NCBI GenBank assembly: GCA_027886185.1
Contig: WOAB01000619.1
Coordinates: 2,728,001-2,792,000, forward strand
Direction: 5' to 3'
Length of the DNA: 64,000 nucleotides
From: Rheum nobile
Taxonomy: Eukaryota; Streptophyta; Magnoliopsida; Caryophyllales; Polygonaceae
Position 1 is the first letter of the stretch. Every line of letters begins with the position of its first letter. Made by a program: the position numbers and the translations under genes. Below the pieces are notes generated by a model that was given only the letters and a program-made list of their open reading frames with translations, did no database searches and was not told where the DNA came from. Shown here piece by piece: positions 1 through 11,192 of this stretch.

Positions 1-25
1 ATTAGACTAAACAAATGAGCAATTA
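1..25 (-). pseudogene. Continuation of the OTU-MULE gene left of the Tekay insertion
   Basis: These bases carry the left copy of the target-site duplication AATTA (21-25), which matches 11193-11197. Read on the minus strand and joined to 11193, the frame of the OTU-MULE stays open to the window edge. This is therefore the displaced 3' coding part of the gene at 11193-14269. The inference rests on only 20 bases. Confidence 0.5.
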
Positions 26-501
26 TGTGATACCCCGTATTTTTTGTAAGGTTATTTTGGGAATTATGGAATTTTCCCGAGTACCCGTTGTGTACGTCGA
101 ATTTAATTCAGGTAGCTTGAGACATTCTGTAATGTGCTCTATATCTGTAATATTTTTCTCAGTGAAATAATATACAGACAAGGTGCCTTGAATTTTAAAT
201 TGTCGTTCGCGTACGATAATTTTTATCCCGGTTTATTGTCAAGCTCGTTCAAAGCCGAATGGGCGGGAAAAGGGGAAAACGGCGACCGCCGTGGTTGGGC
301 CCGAGAGGTCAACGTGTCAGTTCTAGCTGGCCGCGACAGGCCTAGCAACGGCGACCGCCGTGTGCCCGCCGCAGGCAAAAATACGGCGACCGCCGTGATT
401 GTCCAGTGGGCATTGCCCGATGGTCGCCGGCGTCGTTCGAGGCGCGCCGTTGCGTCGTTTGCCGCGTCTGAGGGTTTACAGCTCATTCCTTGGGGTTTGC
501 C

Positions 502-509
502 TATAAATA
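502..509 (+). promoter_or_regulatory. TATA box of the 5' LTR
   Basis: TATAAATA follows a GC-rich U3 and is conserved at the same place in the 3' LTR. Transcription would be expected to start about 30 bp downstream, near 535, which defines R. The start site is inferred. Confidence 0.6.
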
Positions 510-766
510 GGTGAGCTTGGGCATGGGTTTTGGGTCATCTATAACCCCGAATCGCTGCCAAATTCGCCTCTCGCCGGAGTTTTGTTTTCGCCGGTTTTCT
601 TGTGCTCGCCGGAGGTCTCGTCGGTGTTGCTTTGGTGTGTTTCCAGAGTGCCTTTGTGAAGCTTTTGGTTAGCCTTGGAGGTTAGAAGCCAAAGCAAGTC
701 AAAGGAGGCCAAACCGCTCGTGTTTTGGGGTGAGTTTTCTCTCATTTCAGTCGGCCGTGTTCTTAA

Positions 767-923
767 CGGCGACCACCGTGTTCTTCACGGCGACCGCCGT
801 GTTCTTCACGACGACCGCCGTGTTCTTCACGGCGACCGCCGTGTTCTTCACGGCGACCGCCGTGTTCTTCACGGCGACCGCCGTGATGAATACGGAGACC
901 GCCGCCAAGAACGGCGACCGCCG
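767..923 (+). repeat. Array of 21-bp units with palindrome CGGCGACCGCCG
   Basis: About six tandem units of roughly 21 bp (core GTTCTTCACGGCGACCGCCG) plus diverged copies at the end. Each unit holds the inverted repeat CGGCG-AC-CGCCG, able to form a short GC hairpin. The array lies downstream of the TATA box, so it would be in the transcribed leader. Open frames through it are by-products of the 21-bp (multiple-of-three) period. Confidence 0.9.
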
Positions 924-2511
924 CCAGTGCCTAGAACGCCTTCGTGGCTTTGGCTTGGTCGGTTGTCGTCGTGGCGTCTTTCCTTTTGTGTTCTTTCGCC
1001 GTGTTTAGATTCGTACTGTTTATGTCGGATCTAACTTAGGGTTCCTTTTATGGGTCGACTCGAAGGTCGTTGTGCTGTCAGAGCTGTACCGTGTCGAGCC
1101 CGGAATCCAGTGACGTCTTTAGACTATTCTGCGGAGTAAGGCAAGTGGCGATTCGCTCTTGCTCATTCGTTCCATATTTACATTAATTATCAGTAGTTTA
1201 TCTGAGTAATTAATTTGGAATGAATATCATGTTTGTCTGGAAATGGTTTTGATAAACTGTTTTGAAAATCATATAATAGGTTGTATATCTGTTAGAACAA
1301 CGCTATTATCTGTGATCGCCTTTCGGGCCTTTATGTGGATTTATCCTATAACTGTGGTGGTGCTTTAACTGTTTAGTTAGCACTGTTAGATAGGAACGTT
1401 ACTCGGACTCTGTCCAGTCATTTCTTTATAATCTGGTAGAGGGGTGGCTCGTCCCCATCCAATACCATTCTAAGATCATGATCGGTCTCTTACACATGTG
1501 TGTAGAGACAGGACACTTAGCTGGTGTCACAAACCTTTCGGTATACGTCACTCTCGACGAAACGTATACTAAGATGTGTCGTCCCACTGGTGGGGTACAC
1601 ATGTAAAAGTCGATAACGTGATGTGTGTTTTTGAAACATAAATCAGATAAGTGCTACCTTAACGCACATAATTAATACACCTTGGGCGAGTAGTGCAGCT
1701 AAGTTCAGTGCAGCTAGGAAAACTCGTCTTGACTTGAATGTAGTACGTTCTCTTTCCAATCTGGATTCGTTGTAGGCGATGAGGTTGGTTGTGAACCGAA
1801 GCATCTCAGTCAGTTTTAAATCATTGTTGAATGATTCTGTAATATTCCAGATTTGTCATTACTTCCTTAAAGACTCATTTCCGTTGGAGTCTTCTTTCGA
1901 GTCGATTTCTGTGAAGATTCAGTCTTCCAGAATCTTCTCTTGTGCATATCTCTTGTTTATTCCAGTAGGAATATGATGATTGACTACCGTTATCGGTTAC
2001 TATCCGAGAAGCGATGAGTCTAACCTAATATGACTGCTTCGAACCAGTCTGCTTTGTACCCTTGCTAGTCTATTCATTTAGACTAACCAACCAATATTTT
2101 CCCTTGCATGGTTGGCTGGTGTCATCCGTTCGATTCGGCACATCAGTTAAGAAGTAGCTCAGAAGATTAGAAGGACTATAGAGTCGGTGGTGGTTTTGAA
2201 TGTTTTAATTATTTCTTTAATCAGGTTATGATCCTTTGGACAATAACTCCGATTGTAACTTACTTTCTTAGTCTTCCGCTGTGTTGGGTTTAAACTATGT
2301 TTTGACCTATTCGGGATTGGGTTGTAATCCCGTAACTCTTATTTCCTCGACAATGTTATGTTTTGGAATTTAATGCTTAATCTTTGTGTATCAATTGCAT
2401 TTCATAAATTGTATTTATTTGGTAAAGCCTTGGGTGATCTCGGTAAGGAACACTGGGTCACTGGCGGTAATACCTTTCCAAAAGGGTTAAGTTTTGGGGG
2501 TGTTACAGTTG

Positions 2512-2525
2512 TGGTATCAGAGCCA
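2512..2525 (+). other. Primer-binding site, iMet-tRNA type
   Basis: TGGTATCAGAGCCA starts five bases after the 5' LTR end. It is the standard complement of the 3' end of plant initiator methionine tRNA used to prime minus-strand DNA synthesis. Confidence 0.9.
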
Positions 2526-2908
2526 AAAGTTTTTAAAACGGGTTTGGGATTTTATAAATCATTTATCCGTTTTTGAAAATGCTTTAAGAGGGCTCTGAAT
2601 TTTCATTCTGAAAAGAATTTAAAAACACCGTTCATAGTCATGTCTTCTTTATAGTCTGATATAGTAAGCTTGCTTCTATGTCTAGAAAGACTAATTCCTT
2701 CCTTATTGTTCGATAGGATGGGTGTCTACTTTTCTATTGGTAGGGGGTCGGAAGACGCCAAGTCAGATCAGCCGAGGCTAGATTTTCCGTTACCTCAGCG
2801 ATGTTTCGAGGTTAGAGGCCCGAGTAGCCCACCCGAAGACGTCAAGCACGTTCTCCCCGAGTCGGTTGTCCTTGTAGCCAGGAATGCTATGTCCCTAGAC
2901 CTGCACCT

Positions 2909-3340
2909 GTGCGGCCACCAAGGGTGGATGGAGTGCAGGAATGGGAGCAGGAAGACGAGTTGTCAAGGTACGAACAAGGGGTTTACCAAGATGACTTTCT
3001 GCTGGGACCAATTCCCGAGGAGATCGAGTATAAAGACGAGGAAGAGGAGATGCTGGAGGTAGATCTTGTCGAGGACGAGGATATGATCGAGGATGATTCC
3101 GAGGATGAGGATCCCATCGAGGATGATCCCGAGGATGAGGATCCCATCGAGGATGATCCCGAGGAAGAGGATCCCATAGAGGATGATCCAGAAGAGGATC
3201 CAGAGTTGGACCTTGGAGGGCAGATTCAGGAGCCCGGTACAGGATTGTCACTAGTGCCAGAGTACGCACCCATGTCAGAAGCTGATTGGAAGGCACTGTA
3301 TACCGAGTACGGTATTGGGAGAAGTGACAGGGAATCTTAG
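2909..3340 (+). CDS. Acidic repeat ORF in the leader upstream of gag
   Basis: An open frame in the 1.4-kb leader between the primer site and gag. The frame is open from 2828, but its first codon here is GTG and the first ATG comes much later, inside the acidic stretch. A real start is therefore not evident, and it may be a decayed or internally initiated frame. The product would be strongly acidic, with repeats of the type EDEDPIEDDPE encoded by an 18-30 bp GAGGATGATCCC-like repeat. It ends with a region containing SEADWKALYTEYGIG. I do not recognise a family. The deletion derivative at 47442-50907 has a much shorter leader with no matching frame. Confidence 0.35.
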   Translation: MRPPRVDGVQEWEQEDELSRYEQGVYQDDFLLGPIPEEIEYKDEEEEMLEVDLVEDEDMIEDDSEDEDPIEDDPEDEDPIEDDPEEEDPIEDDPEEDPELDLGGQIQEPGTGLSLVPEYAPMSEADWKALYTEYGIGRSDRES

Positions 3341-3933
3341 CCTATCCCTACTCCAAGGAGATGGAGGTCGGAATCCGAGCTGCAGGAGATTCTCCACCAG
3401 AGCGAGGTAATCTCCGCAGAACAGCAGCGTCAGAGGGATGAGCTGATCGCCAGTACTCAGAGGAGGGCTGGAATAGGAGGACCAGTCATGGACGACCCAT
3501 ACTTTACCATGACTGAGCTAGGACTATATGCTTCAGGGTCAAGAAGGGTGCGAAACCCATCGCCAGAGCTCGATGGTGAGCCTAGCCCGAAGAGACCATG
3601 CACGAGTAGCCAGTCGTATGAGAGGCATTTTGGAACGCCTTGAGGAGGAATGGCGTTGCCTATCGTAGTAGTTTCGTTTCTTAGTATTCCAAGTTGTACT
3701 TTGTGTAATATTTCAGTATTGCGGCAAGTACTCTGAGAAACACTTATATCTTCGAGCAATGTTGTCCTAATGCTCGAATGATAAACTTATGTGTAACTTG
3801 TGTAAGAATTCGAAGGTTCATCTGTAAAATACCAAGTTGATCTATTCTGAGTGATTTATTTACATTGATATATTGCATAAGTATGTTGCATAATATTAAT
3901 GTATTGAATTCTTGGAATTGGATCGGTAAACAG

Positions 3934-6900
3934 ATGGTGAACCCAATAAGCACGAGGAATTCGACTCGAGCCGGTGTTGGGACTAGCCAAAACCCCAGAC
4001 CAGCAGGAAGAGGTGTTCAGGATGAACACGAGTCTGAGTCTCGCGTCCAGCAGAGGCATGAAGGTCAGGATCAGACCCAGGCGCCGACGTTGTTTGACGC
4101 TGCAGCTGTTGAGGCGATCCGAGGGATCGTGATGCAGGCTATCACAGATGTCTTGAGACCAAGTGCGCCTCAAGCACAAGAAGTGCCTATTCATGCAGCG
4201 GTTCCTGATGTTGTGGAACCCAGAAATCCCGTGATTCAGGAGACTGCCGTTAGGGCGAGGGACAGCTATGGTCGTGCTCTTAAGACCATTACTTCCATGA
4301 GACCCGACTGCTATAACGGGAAAGGGGAGCCAGTGGCAGTGACTCATTGGTTCTCCCATATGGAGAGGCTGTTCAGGAACGTGGAGTGTACGGAAGCCGA
4401 GAAGGTCCATATCGCGTCTCTTCAGCTGAAGGAGGAGGCTAGCGACTGGTGGGAGAGCACTGGTTTGGCTGAGAGCCCAGTGTTGACTTGGTCAATGTTC
4501 AAGACCAAGATGGTTGATCGCTTTTTCTCTCGTGCTATGAGAGAGGAGAAGCATAAAGAGTTCTTGTACCCTCAGACTGATGGTCTGAGTGTGACCGAGT
4601 TGGCATCTAAGTTCAACCATCTTCTACAGTACGCCACTGCCGAGATCACCAGCGAGGCTCAAAAGATCTGGTACTTCCACGAGTGGATGAACCCGGATAT
4701 CAAGCCATTAATGGTGCACCACACATGCTCTACCTTGGAGCAGTATGTGGATTGTGCCTATAAGCTGGAGGTAACTCTCGAGGAGTCGACCAAGAAGCAC
4801 AACCGACAGAAGTCGATGCAGAATCAGAACCAGGGAGGTGGTTTTAAGCGCCCTGCGCCACCGTCTAACTTCGCCAGGTCCGGCCGAGCTAAGACGGAGA
4901 TGACGCAAGGAGGATCGACTCAGCAGTCAGGGCATACCAGGAGTTCAGTTCAGTGTTATAACTGCGGTACTGCTGGGCACAAGAGCACTGAGTGTCGAAA
5001 GGAGAGGAGGCCATGCTTTGGGTGTGGACGTGATGGTCATCTGCAAAAGTTCTGCAAGCAGGGGAAGCAGAAGGGAGTAGAGTCACAGCAAGGGTCAGTT
5101 CATCAGAGCAACCGACCTAGGTTTAAGCTTGCCGAGACTCATAGCCCTTCAGTGCAGACGACTGCTCAGAACAGGGGAAAGGCCCCAGCTGTTTCTGGAA
5201 GTCAAGGCCAACGCTTGTACGAGATGCGTGAGGCAAATGGACCCAACGCTCCGATTGCTCAAGGTACTCTATACCTTCACTCTACTTCAGTGTGCATTCT
5301 GTTTGATTCTGGTGCTACGCATTCCTTTATTTCGGATAGTTGTGTTAGCAAGTTAGACTTAGTGTGCAATGATTCGTGCGACCCTTTCGTCGTTAATCTT
5401 CCTAATGGAGAACGTTTGGTGGGAACCAAGCATTTGTCTGACTTTCCGATTACCATTCAGGGTAAGGAATTCGAGGCAGATTTAATCTGCATAGCCATGG
5501 CTCCATACGACATTATTCTCGGTATGGATTGGCTGACGCGTCACAAGGCGGTGATCGACTTCAGTTCAAGAACGGTGACGGTGTCATCCGGGGGCCAATT
5601 CGTGTGCAAGTTCAAAGGTCGAAATGACGCTGATAACGGCAAGCTGATCAATGCGATGGCTGCGTTTAAGCTACTACGACAAGGATGTGTCGGGTACCTT
5701 TGCTACTTGGATTCGCCCGAAGGGGATGGACCTGAGGTTCTTGATATTCCTATAGTTAGGGAATTTTTGGATGTCTTTCCGGAAGAAATTCTTGGATTAC
5801 CCCCGATTCGTGACGTAGAGTTTTCAATTGATCTCGAGCCTGGTACGGCGCCGATTTCCAAATCACCGTATCGGATGGCTCCGGCTGAGATGCAAGAATT
5901 GAAGAATCAACTTGAAGATCTTCTCGATAAAGGTTATGTCAGACCGAGTGCATCACCGTGGGGTGCCCCGGTTTTGTTCGTCAAAAAGAAGGACGGATCG
6001 TTTCGACTTTGTATCGACTATCGAGAGTTAAACAAGGTGACGATCAAGAACAAGTATCCTTTGCCTAGGATTGATGACTTGTTGGACCAGTTGCAAGGAG
6101 AAAAGGTGTTCTCCAAGATCGACTTAAGATCTGGATATCATCAACTCAGGATTCGGGAGCAGGACATTCCTAGAACTGCGTTTAGGACCAGATATGGTCA
6201 TTACGAGTTCGTAGTGATGCATTTTGGGCTTACAAATGCTCCAGCTGTCTTTATGGATTTGATGAACCGATGTTTTCACCAGTACTTGGATAAGTTCGTG
6301 GTGGTCTTCATAGACGACATCTTGATCTATTCTCCGAATGAAGAAGTCCACGAGGAACATCTACGGATTTCCTTATCGATCCTTAGACAACATCAGCTTT
6401 ATGCTAAATTGTCTAAATGTGAATTCTGGATGAAGGAAGTGGCTTTCTTAGGCCACGTGATCAATAAAAATGGGGTTATGGTTGATCCCCAAAAGATTGA
6501 AGTTGTGGCTAAGTGGACACAGCCCCAGAGCGTGAAAGAGGTGCGCAGTTTTCTTAGACTTGTCGGGTATTATAGAAGGTTCGTAGAAGGATTTCCAAAG
6601 ATCGCTCTACCTATGACCAATCTACTCCGCAAAGTCCATAAGAAGTTTGTCTGGAATGACAAGTGCGAGGTCAGTTTCCAGGAGTTGAAGCGACGGTTGA
6701 CCTCGGCACCCGTGTTAGCACTCCCAGAGGGGAATGATGATTATATGGTCTATAGTGATGCTTCCAAGTGTGGTCTTGGTTGTGTTTTGATGCAAAGAGG
6801 CAAAGTCATTGCTTACGCATCTAGACAACTCAAGACTTACGAAGAAAACTATCCGACCCACGATCTTGAGTTAGCAGCGGTTGTCTTTGCGCTGAAGATG

Positions 6901-8655
6901 TGGAGGCATTACCTCTACGGTATAAGATGCCAAGTCTTCACAGACCACAAAAGTCTCAAGTATATATTTACTCAGAAGGAGTTAAATATGAGACAACGCC
7001 GCTGGCTAGAGTTGCTCAAGGACTACGACATGGAGTTGTTGTATCATCCGGGCAAGGCTAATGTAGTAGCTGATGCGCTAAGCCGGAAGACAACGCACGA
7101 GACTGTGGTTGCGTTGCTTACTGCTCAGAACAAGCTAAACCAAGAGTCATGCGGCATTGAAGTCTTGTATGACCAGCGTAGAGGATACCTGAGTATGATG
7201 GAAATTCAGGCTACACTGCTGGATCAAATCAAAGAAAAGCAAGTCGATGACATCATCTTGGTAAAGTTAAGCAGTGAAGTGATGGATGGGAAAGCTCCCA
7301 GTTTTGTGGTTCAGGATGATGGATCACTTTGGTTTCAGGATCGGATCTGTGTGGCTGACACAGAAGGTCTTCGTCAGTTGGTGATGAGAGAAGCTCATTC
7401 ATCTGCTTATTCTGTGCATCCTGGCTCTAGCAAGATGTACAAGGATCTCAGGAAGAAGTTTTGGTGGCCAAACATGAAGTGGGACGTAGCAGACTTTGTG
7501 GCAAAGTGCTTAACTTGCCAAAAAGTCAAGATCGAACACCGCAGACCAGGTGGTGAGATGCTACCTCTCCCCGTGCCAGAATGGAAATGGGAGGACATTT
7601 CCATGGACTTCGTCACTGGGCTACCCAAGACTCGAAGTCAGAGAGATGCTATCTGGGTAATTGTGGATAGGCTTACGAAGAGTGCTCATTTCATAGCCAT
7701 CAAGACCACATGGGAAACCTAGAAGCTAACCGAAGTTTACCAGAAGGAGATTGTCCGCTTACATGGCATTCCTAAGACCATTGTATCGGACCGAGATGGC
7801 CGTTTCATGTCAAGATTCTGGAAGGAACTTCATAAGGCTATGGGGACCGAGTTGAGGTTCAGTACAACGTTTCATCCTCAGACAGATGGCCAGTCTGAAA
7901 GGACCATCCAGACTCTAGAGGATATGCTTAGAGCTTGTGTGCTCGATCGTCCGACTAGCTGGGAGGACAGCTTGAGTCTGATTGAGTTCACATACAACAA
8001 TAGCTGGCATGCTACAATCAAGATGGCTCCATTTGAAGCTTTGTATGATCGCAGATGCAGATCTCCGATTTGTTGGGACGATAATGCCGACAAAATTCTG
8101 CTTGGACCAGAGTTGGTCGAAAGGACGGCTTCAGACATTGCTTTGATCAGATAAAGGATGTTGACCGCTCAGAGTCGACAAAAGTCCTACGCAGATCGGA
8201 AGCACAGGACTGTCGAGTTCGAGGTCGGTGACAAGGTTTTTGTCAAGGTGTCGCCTTCCAAAGGAGTTTTCAGATTTGGTAAGCGTGGGAAGCTTAACCC
8301 TCGCTACGTGGGACCATTCAAGATTTTGGATAGAGTGGGATCTCTAGCGTACCGTTTGGCGTTGCCACTATCGGCTCACCCGGTGCATAACGTGTTCCAC
8401 GTGTCTTTACTCAGAAAGTATGTGCCAGATGAGTCTCATAGGCTTAGTTATGAAGACATCGAGATTCAAGCTAATGGTACTTACGAAGAGTTGCATGTGC
8501 GCATTTTGGAGCGTCGGGAGAAGCATTTGCGCAACAAGATCGTACCTTTGGTACGAGTGCTGTGGTCCAAGTCAGGGACCGAAGAAGTTACTTGGGAGAC
8601 GTGGGAAACCGAGTCAGATATGCTCAGGCGTTTTCTCGAGTTATTCTCGACCTAA
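3934..8655 (+). pseudogene. Tekay-like gag-pol polyprotein, two in-frame stops
   Basis: A single frame of about 1,570 codons. The start was chosen at ATG 3934 (MVNPISTRN) because the related gag at 50438 also starts MVN. Domains in order: gag core with ASDWWEST; two CCHC knuckles, CYNCGTAGHKSTEC and CFGCGRDGHLQKFC; protease LFDSGATHSFIS; reverse transcriptase with VVFIDDILIYS; RNase H (DASKCGLG, TDHKSLKY); integrase zinc finger and DDE core (ISMDF, VSDRDG, QSERTIQ); chromodomain-like tail. Premature stops are TAG 7720-7722 and TAA 8152-8154, both in or just after the integrase core. No frameshift was seen. The catalytic motifs I can see are intact, so this is a lightly damaged copy. Confidence 0.93.
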
Positions 8656-8678
8656 GTTTCGGGGTCGAAACTTCTTGT

Positions 8679-8691
8679 AAGGGGGAGGAGA
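8679..8691 (+). other. Polypurine tract
   Basis: AAGGGGGAGGAGA lies directly against the 3' LTR start at 8692, the expected place for plus-strand priming. Confidence 0.85.
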
Positions 8692-11192
8692 TGTGATACC
8701 CCGTATTTTTTGTAAGGTTATTTTGGGAATTATGGAATTTTCCCGAGTACCCGTTGTGTACGTCGGATTTAATTCAGGTAGCTTGAGACATTCTGTAATG
8801 TGCTCTATATCTGTAATATTTTTCTCAGTGAAATAATATACAGACAAGGTGCCTTGAATTTTAAATTGTCGTTCGCGTACGATAATTTTTATCCAGGTTT
8901 ATCGTCAAGCTCGTTCAAAGCCGAATGGGCGGGAAAAGGGGAAAACGGCGACCGCCGTTCAGAAACGGCGACTGCCGTGGTTGGGCCCGAGAGGTCAACG
9001 TGTCAGCTTCTAGCTGGCCGCGACAGGCCTAGCAACGGCGACCGCCGCATTTACGGCGACCGCCGCGTGCCCGCCGCAGGCAAAAATACGGCGACCGCCG
9101 TGATTGTCCAGTGGGCATTGCCCGATGGTCGCCGGCGTCGTTCGAGGCACGCCGTTGCGTCGTTTGCCGCGTCTGAGGGTTTGCAGCTCATTCCTTGGGG
9201 TTTGCCTATAAATAGGTGAGCTTGGGCATGGGTTTTGGGTCATCTACAACCCCGAATCGCTGCCAAATTCGCCTCTCGCCGGAGTTTTGTTTTCGCCGGT
9301 TTTCTTGTGCTCACCGGAGGTCTCGCCGGTGTTGCTTTGGTGTGTTTCCAGAGTGCCTTTGTGAAGCTTTTGGTTAGCCTTGGAGGTTAGAAGCCAAAGC
9401 AAGTCGAAGGAGGCCAAACCGCTCGTGTTTTGGGGTGAGTTTTCTCTCGTTTCAGTCGGCCATGTTCTTAACGGCGACCGCCGTGTTCTTCACGGCGACC
9501 GCCGTGTTCTTCACGGCGACCGCCGTGTTCTTCACGGCGACCGCCGTGTTCTTCACGGCGACCGCCGTGTTCTTCACGGCGACCGCCGCCAAGAACGGCG
9601 ACCGCCGCTAGTGCCCAGAACGCCTTCGTGGCTTTGGCTTGGTCGGTTGTCGTCGTGGCGTCTTTCCTTTTGTGTTCTTTCGCCGTGTTTAGATTCGTAC
9701 TGTTTATGTCGGATCTAACTTAGGGTTCCTTTTATGGGTCGACTCGAAGGTCGTTGTGTTGTCAGAGCTGTACCGTGTCGAGCCCGGAATCCAGTGACGT
9801 CTTTAGACTATTCTGCGGAGTAAGGCAAGTGGTGGTTCGCTCTTGCTCATTCGTTCCATATTTACATTAATTATCAGTAGTTTATCTGAGTAGTTAATTT
9901 GGAATGAATATCCTGTTTGTCTGGAAACGGTTTTGATAAACTGTTTTGAAAATCATATAATAGGTTGTATATTTGTTAGAACAACGCTATTATCTATGAT
10001 CGCCTTTCGGGCCTTTATGTGGATTTATCCTATAACTGTGGTGGTGCTTTAACTGTTTAGTTAGCACTGTTAGATAGGAACGTTACTCGGACTCTGTCCA
10101 GTCGTTTCTTTATAATCTGGTAGAGGGGTGGCTCGTCCCCATCCAATACCATTCTAAGATCATGATCGGTCTCTTACACATGTGTGTAGAGACAGGACAC
10201 TTAGCTGGTGTCACAAACCTTTCGGTATACGTCACTCTCGACGAAACGTATACTAAGATGTGTCGTCCCACTGGTGGGGTACACATGTAAAAGTCTATAA
10301 CGTGATGTGTGTTTCTGAAACATAAATCAGATAAGTGCTACCTTGACGCACATAATTAATACACCTTGGGCGAGTAGTGCAGCTAAGTTCAGTGCAGCTA
10401 GGAAAACTCGTCTTGACTTGAATGTAGTACGTTCTCTTTCCAATCTAGATTCGTTGTAGGCGATGAGGTTGGTTGTGAACCGAAGCATCTCAGTCAGTTT
10501 TAAATCATTGTTGGATGATTCTGTAATATTCTAGATTTGTCATTACTTCCTTAAAGACTCATTTCCGTTGGAGTCTTCTTTCGAGTCGATTTCTGTGAAG
10601 ATTCAGTCTTCCAGAATCTTCTCTTGTGCATATCTCTTGTTTATTCCAGTAGGAATATGATGGTTGACTACCGTTATCGGTTATTATCCGAGAAGCGATG
10701 AGTCTAACCTAATATGACTGCTTCGAACCAGTATGCTTTGTACCCTTGCTAGTCTATTCAGTTAGACTAACCAACCAATATTTTCCCTTGCATGGTTGGC
10801 TGGTGTCATCCGTTCGATTCGGCACATCAGTTAAGAAGTAGCTTAGAAGATTAGAAGGACTATGGAGTCGGCGGTGGTTTTGAATGTTTTAATTATTTCT
10901 TTAATCAGGTTATGATCCTTTGGACAATAACTCCGATTGTAACTTACTTTCTTAGTCTTCCGCTGTGTTGGGTTTAAACTATGTTTTGACCTATTCGGGA
11001 TTGGGTTGTAATCCCGTAACTCTTATTTCCTCGACAATGTTATGTTTTGGAATTTAATGCTTAATCTTTGTGTATCAATTGCATTTCATAAATTGTATTT
11101 ATTTGATAAAGCCTTGGGTGATCTCGGTAAGGAACACTGGGGTCACTGGCGGTAATACCTTTCCAAAAGGGTTAAGTTTTGGGGGTGTTACA
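8692..11192 (+). repeat. 3' LTR of the Tekay-like element
   Basis: A 2,501-bp direct repeat of 26-2507. It has the same TATA box (9207-9214) and GC palindromes upstream (8946-9105, with more hairpin copies than the 5' LTR) and downstream (9473-9610). It ends in GTGTTACA followed by the target duplication AATTA. Confidence 0.95.

Larger units (their letters stand above)
26..2507 (+). repeat. 5' LTR of the Tekay-like element
   Basis: A 2,482-bp LTR from TGTGATACC to GTGTTACA. It contains a TATA box at 502-509 and GC-rich palindromes both before it (around 284, 348 and 393) and after it (array at 767-923). It matches 8692-11192 throughout. The main length differences are an extra hairpin-containing segment in the 3' LTR near 8957 and a different number of 21-bp units in the array. 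Confidence 0.95.
26..11192 (+). mobile_element. Complete Ty3/gypsy retrotransposon, Tekay/Del-like chromovirus
   Basis: An 11.2-kb element bounded by two direct LTRs starting TGTGATACCCC and ending GGGGGTGTTACA, flanked by a perfect 5-bp target duplication AATTA (21-25, 11193-11197). It has an iMet-type primer-binding site, a single gag-pol frame in the order PR-RT-RNase H-IN plus a chromodomain-like tail, and a polypurine tract. The domain order puts it in Ty3/gypsy. The long LTRs and the tail ending VTWETWETE suggest the Tekay/Del group, an assignment made by resemblance only. The LTRs are near-identical apart from scattered substitutions and repeat-copy changes, so insertion was fairly recent. 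It interrupts the OTU-MULE gene. Confidence 0.95.

Noticed and set aside
767..923. Possible CRISPR-like array
   Set aside because: Units are contiguous 21-bp tandem repeats without unique spacers, inside a plant LTR.
675..1034. ORFs with repeats such as VLHGDRR or VFFTATA across 675-1034 (and the copy at 9380-9718)
   Set aside because: They are translations of the 21-bp GC palindrome array in the LTR, open only because the unit length is a multiple of three.
2983..3177. Serine-rich minus-strand ORF (MGSSSSGSS)
   Set aside because: Antisense shadow of the acidic GAGGATGAT repeat in the Tekay leader.
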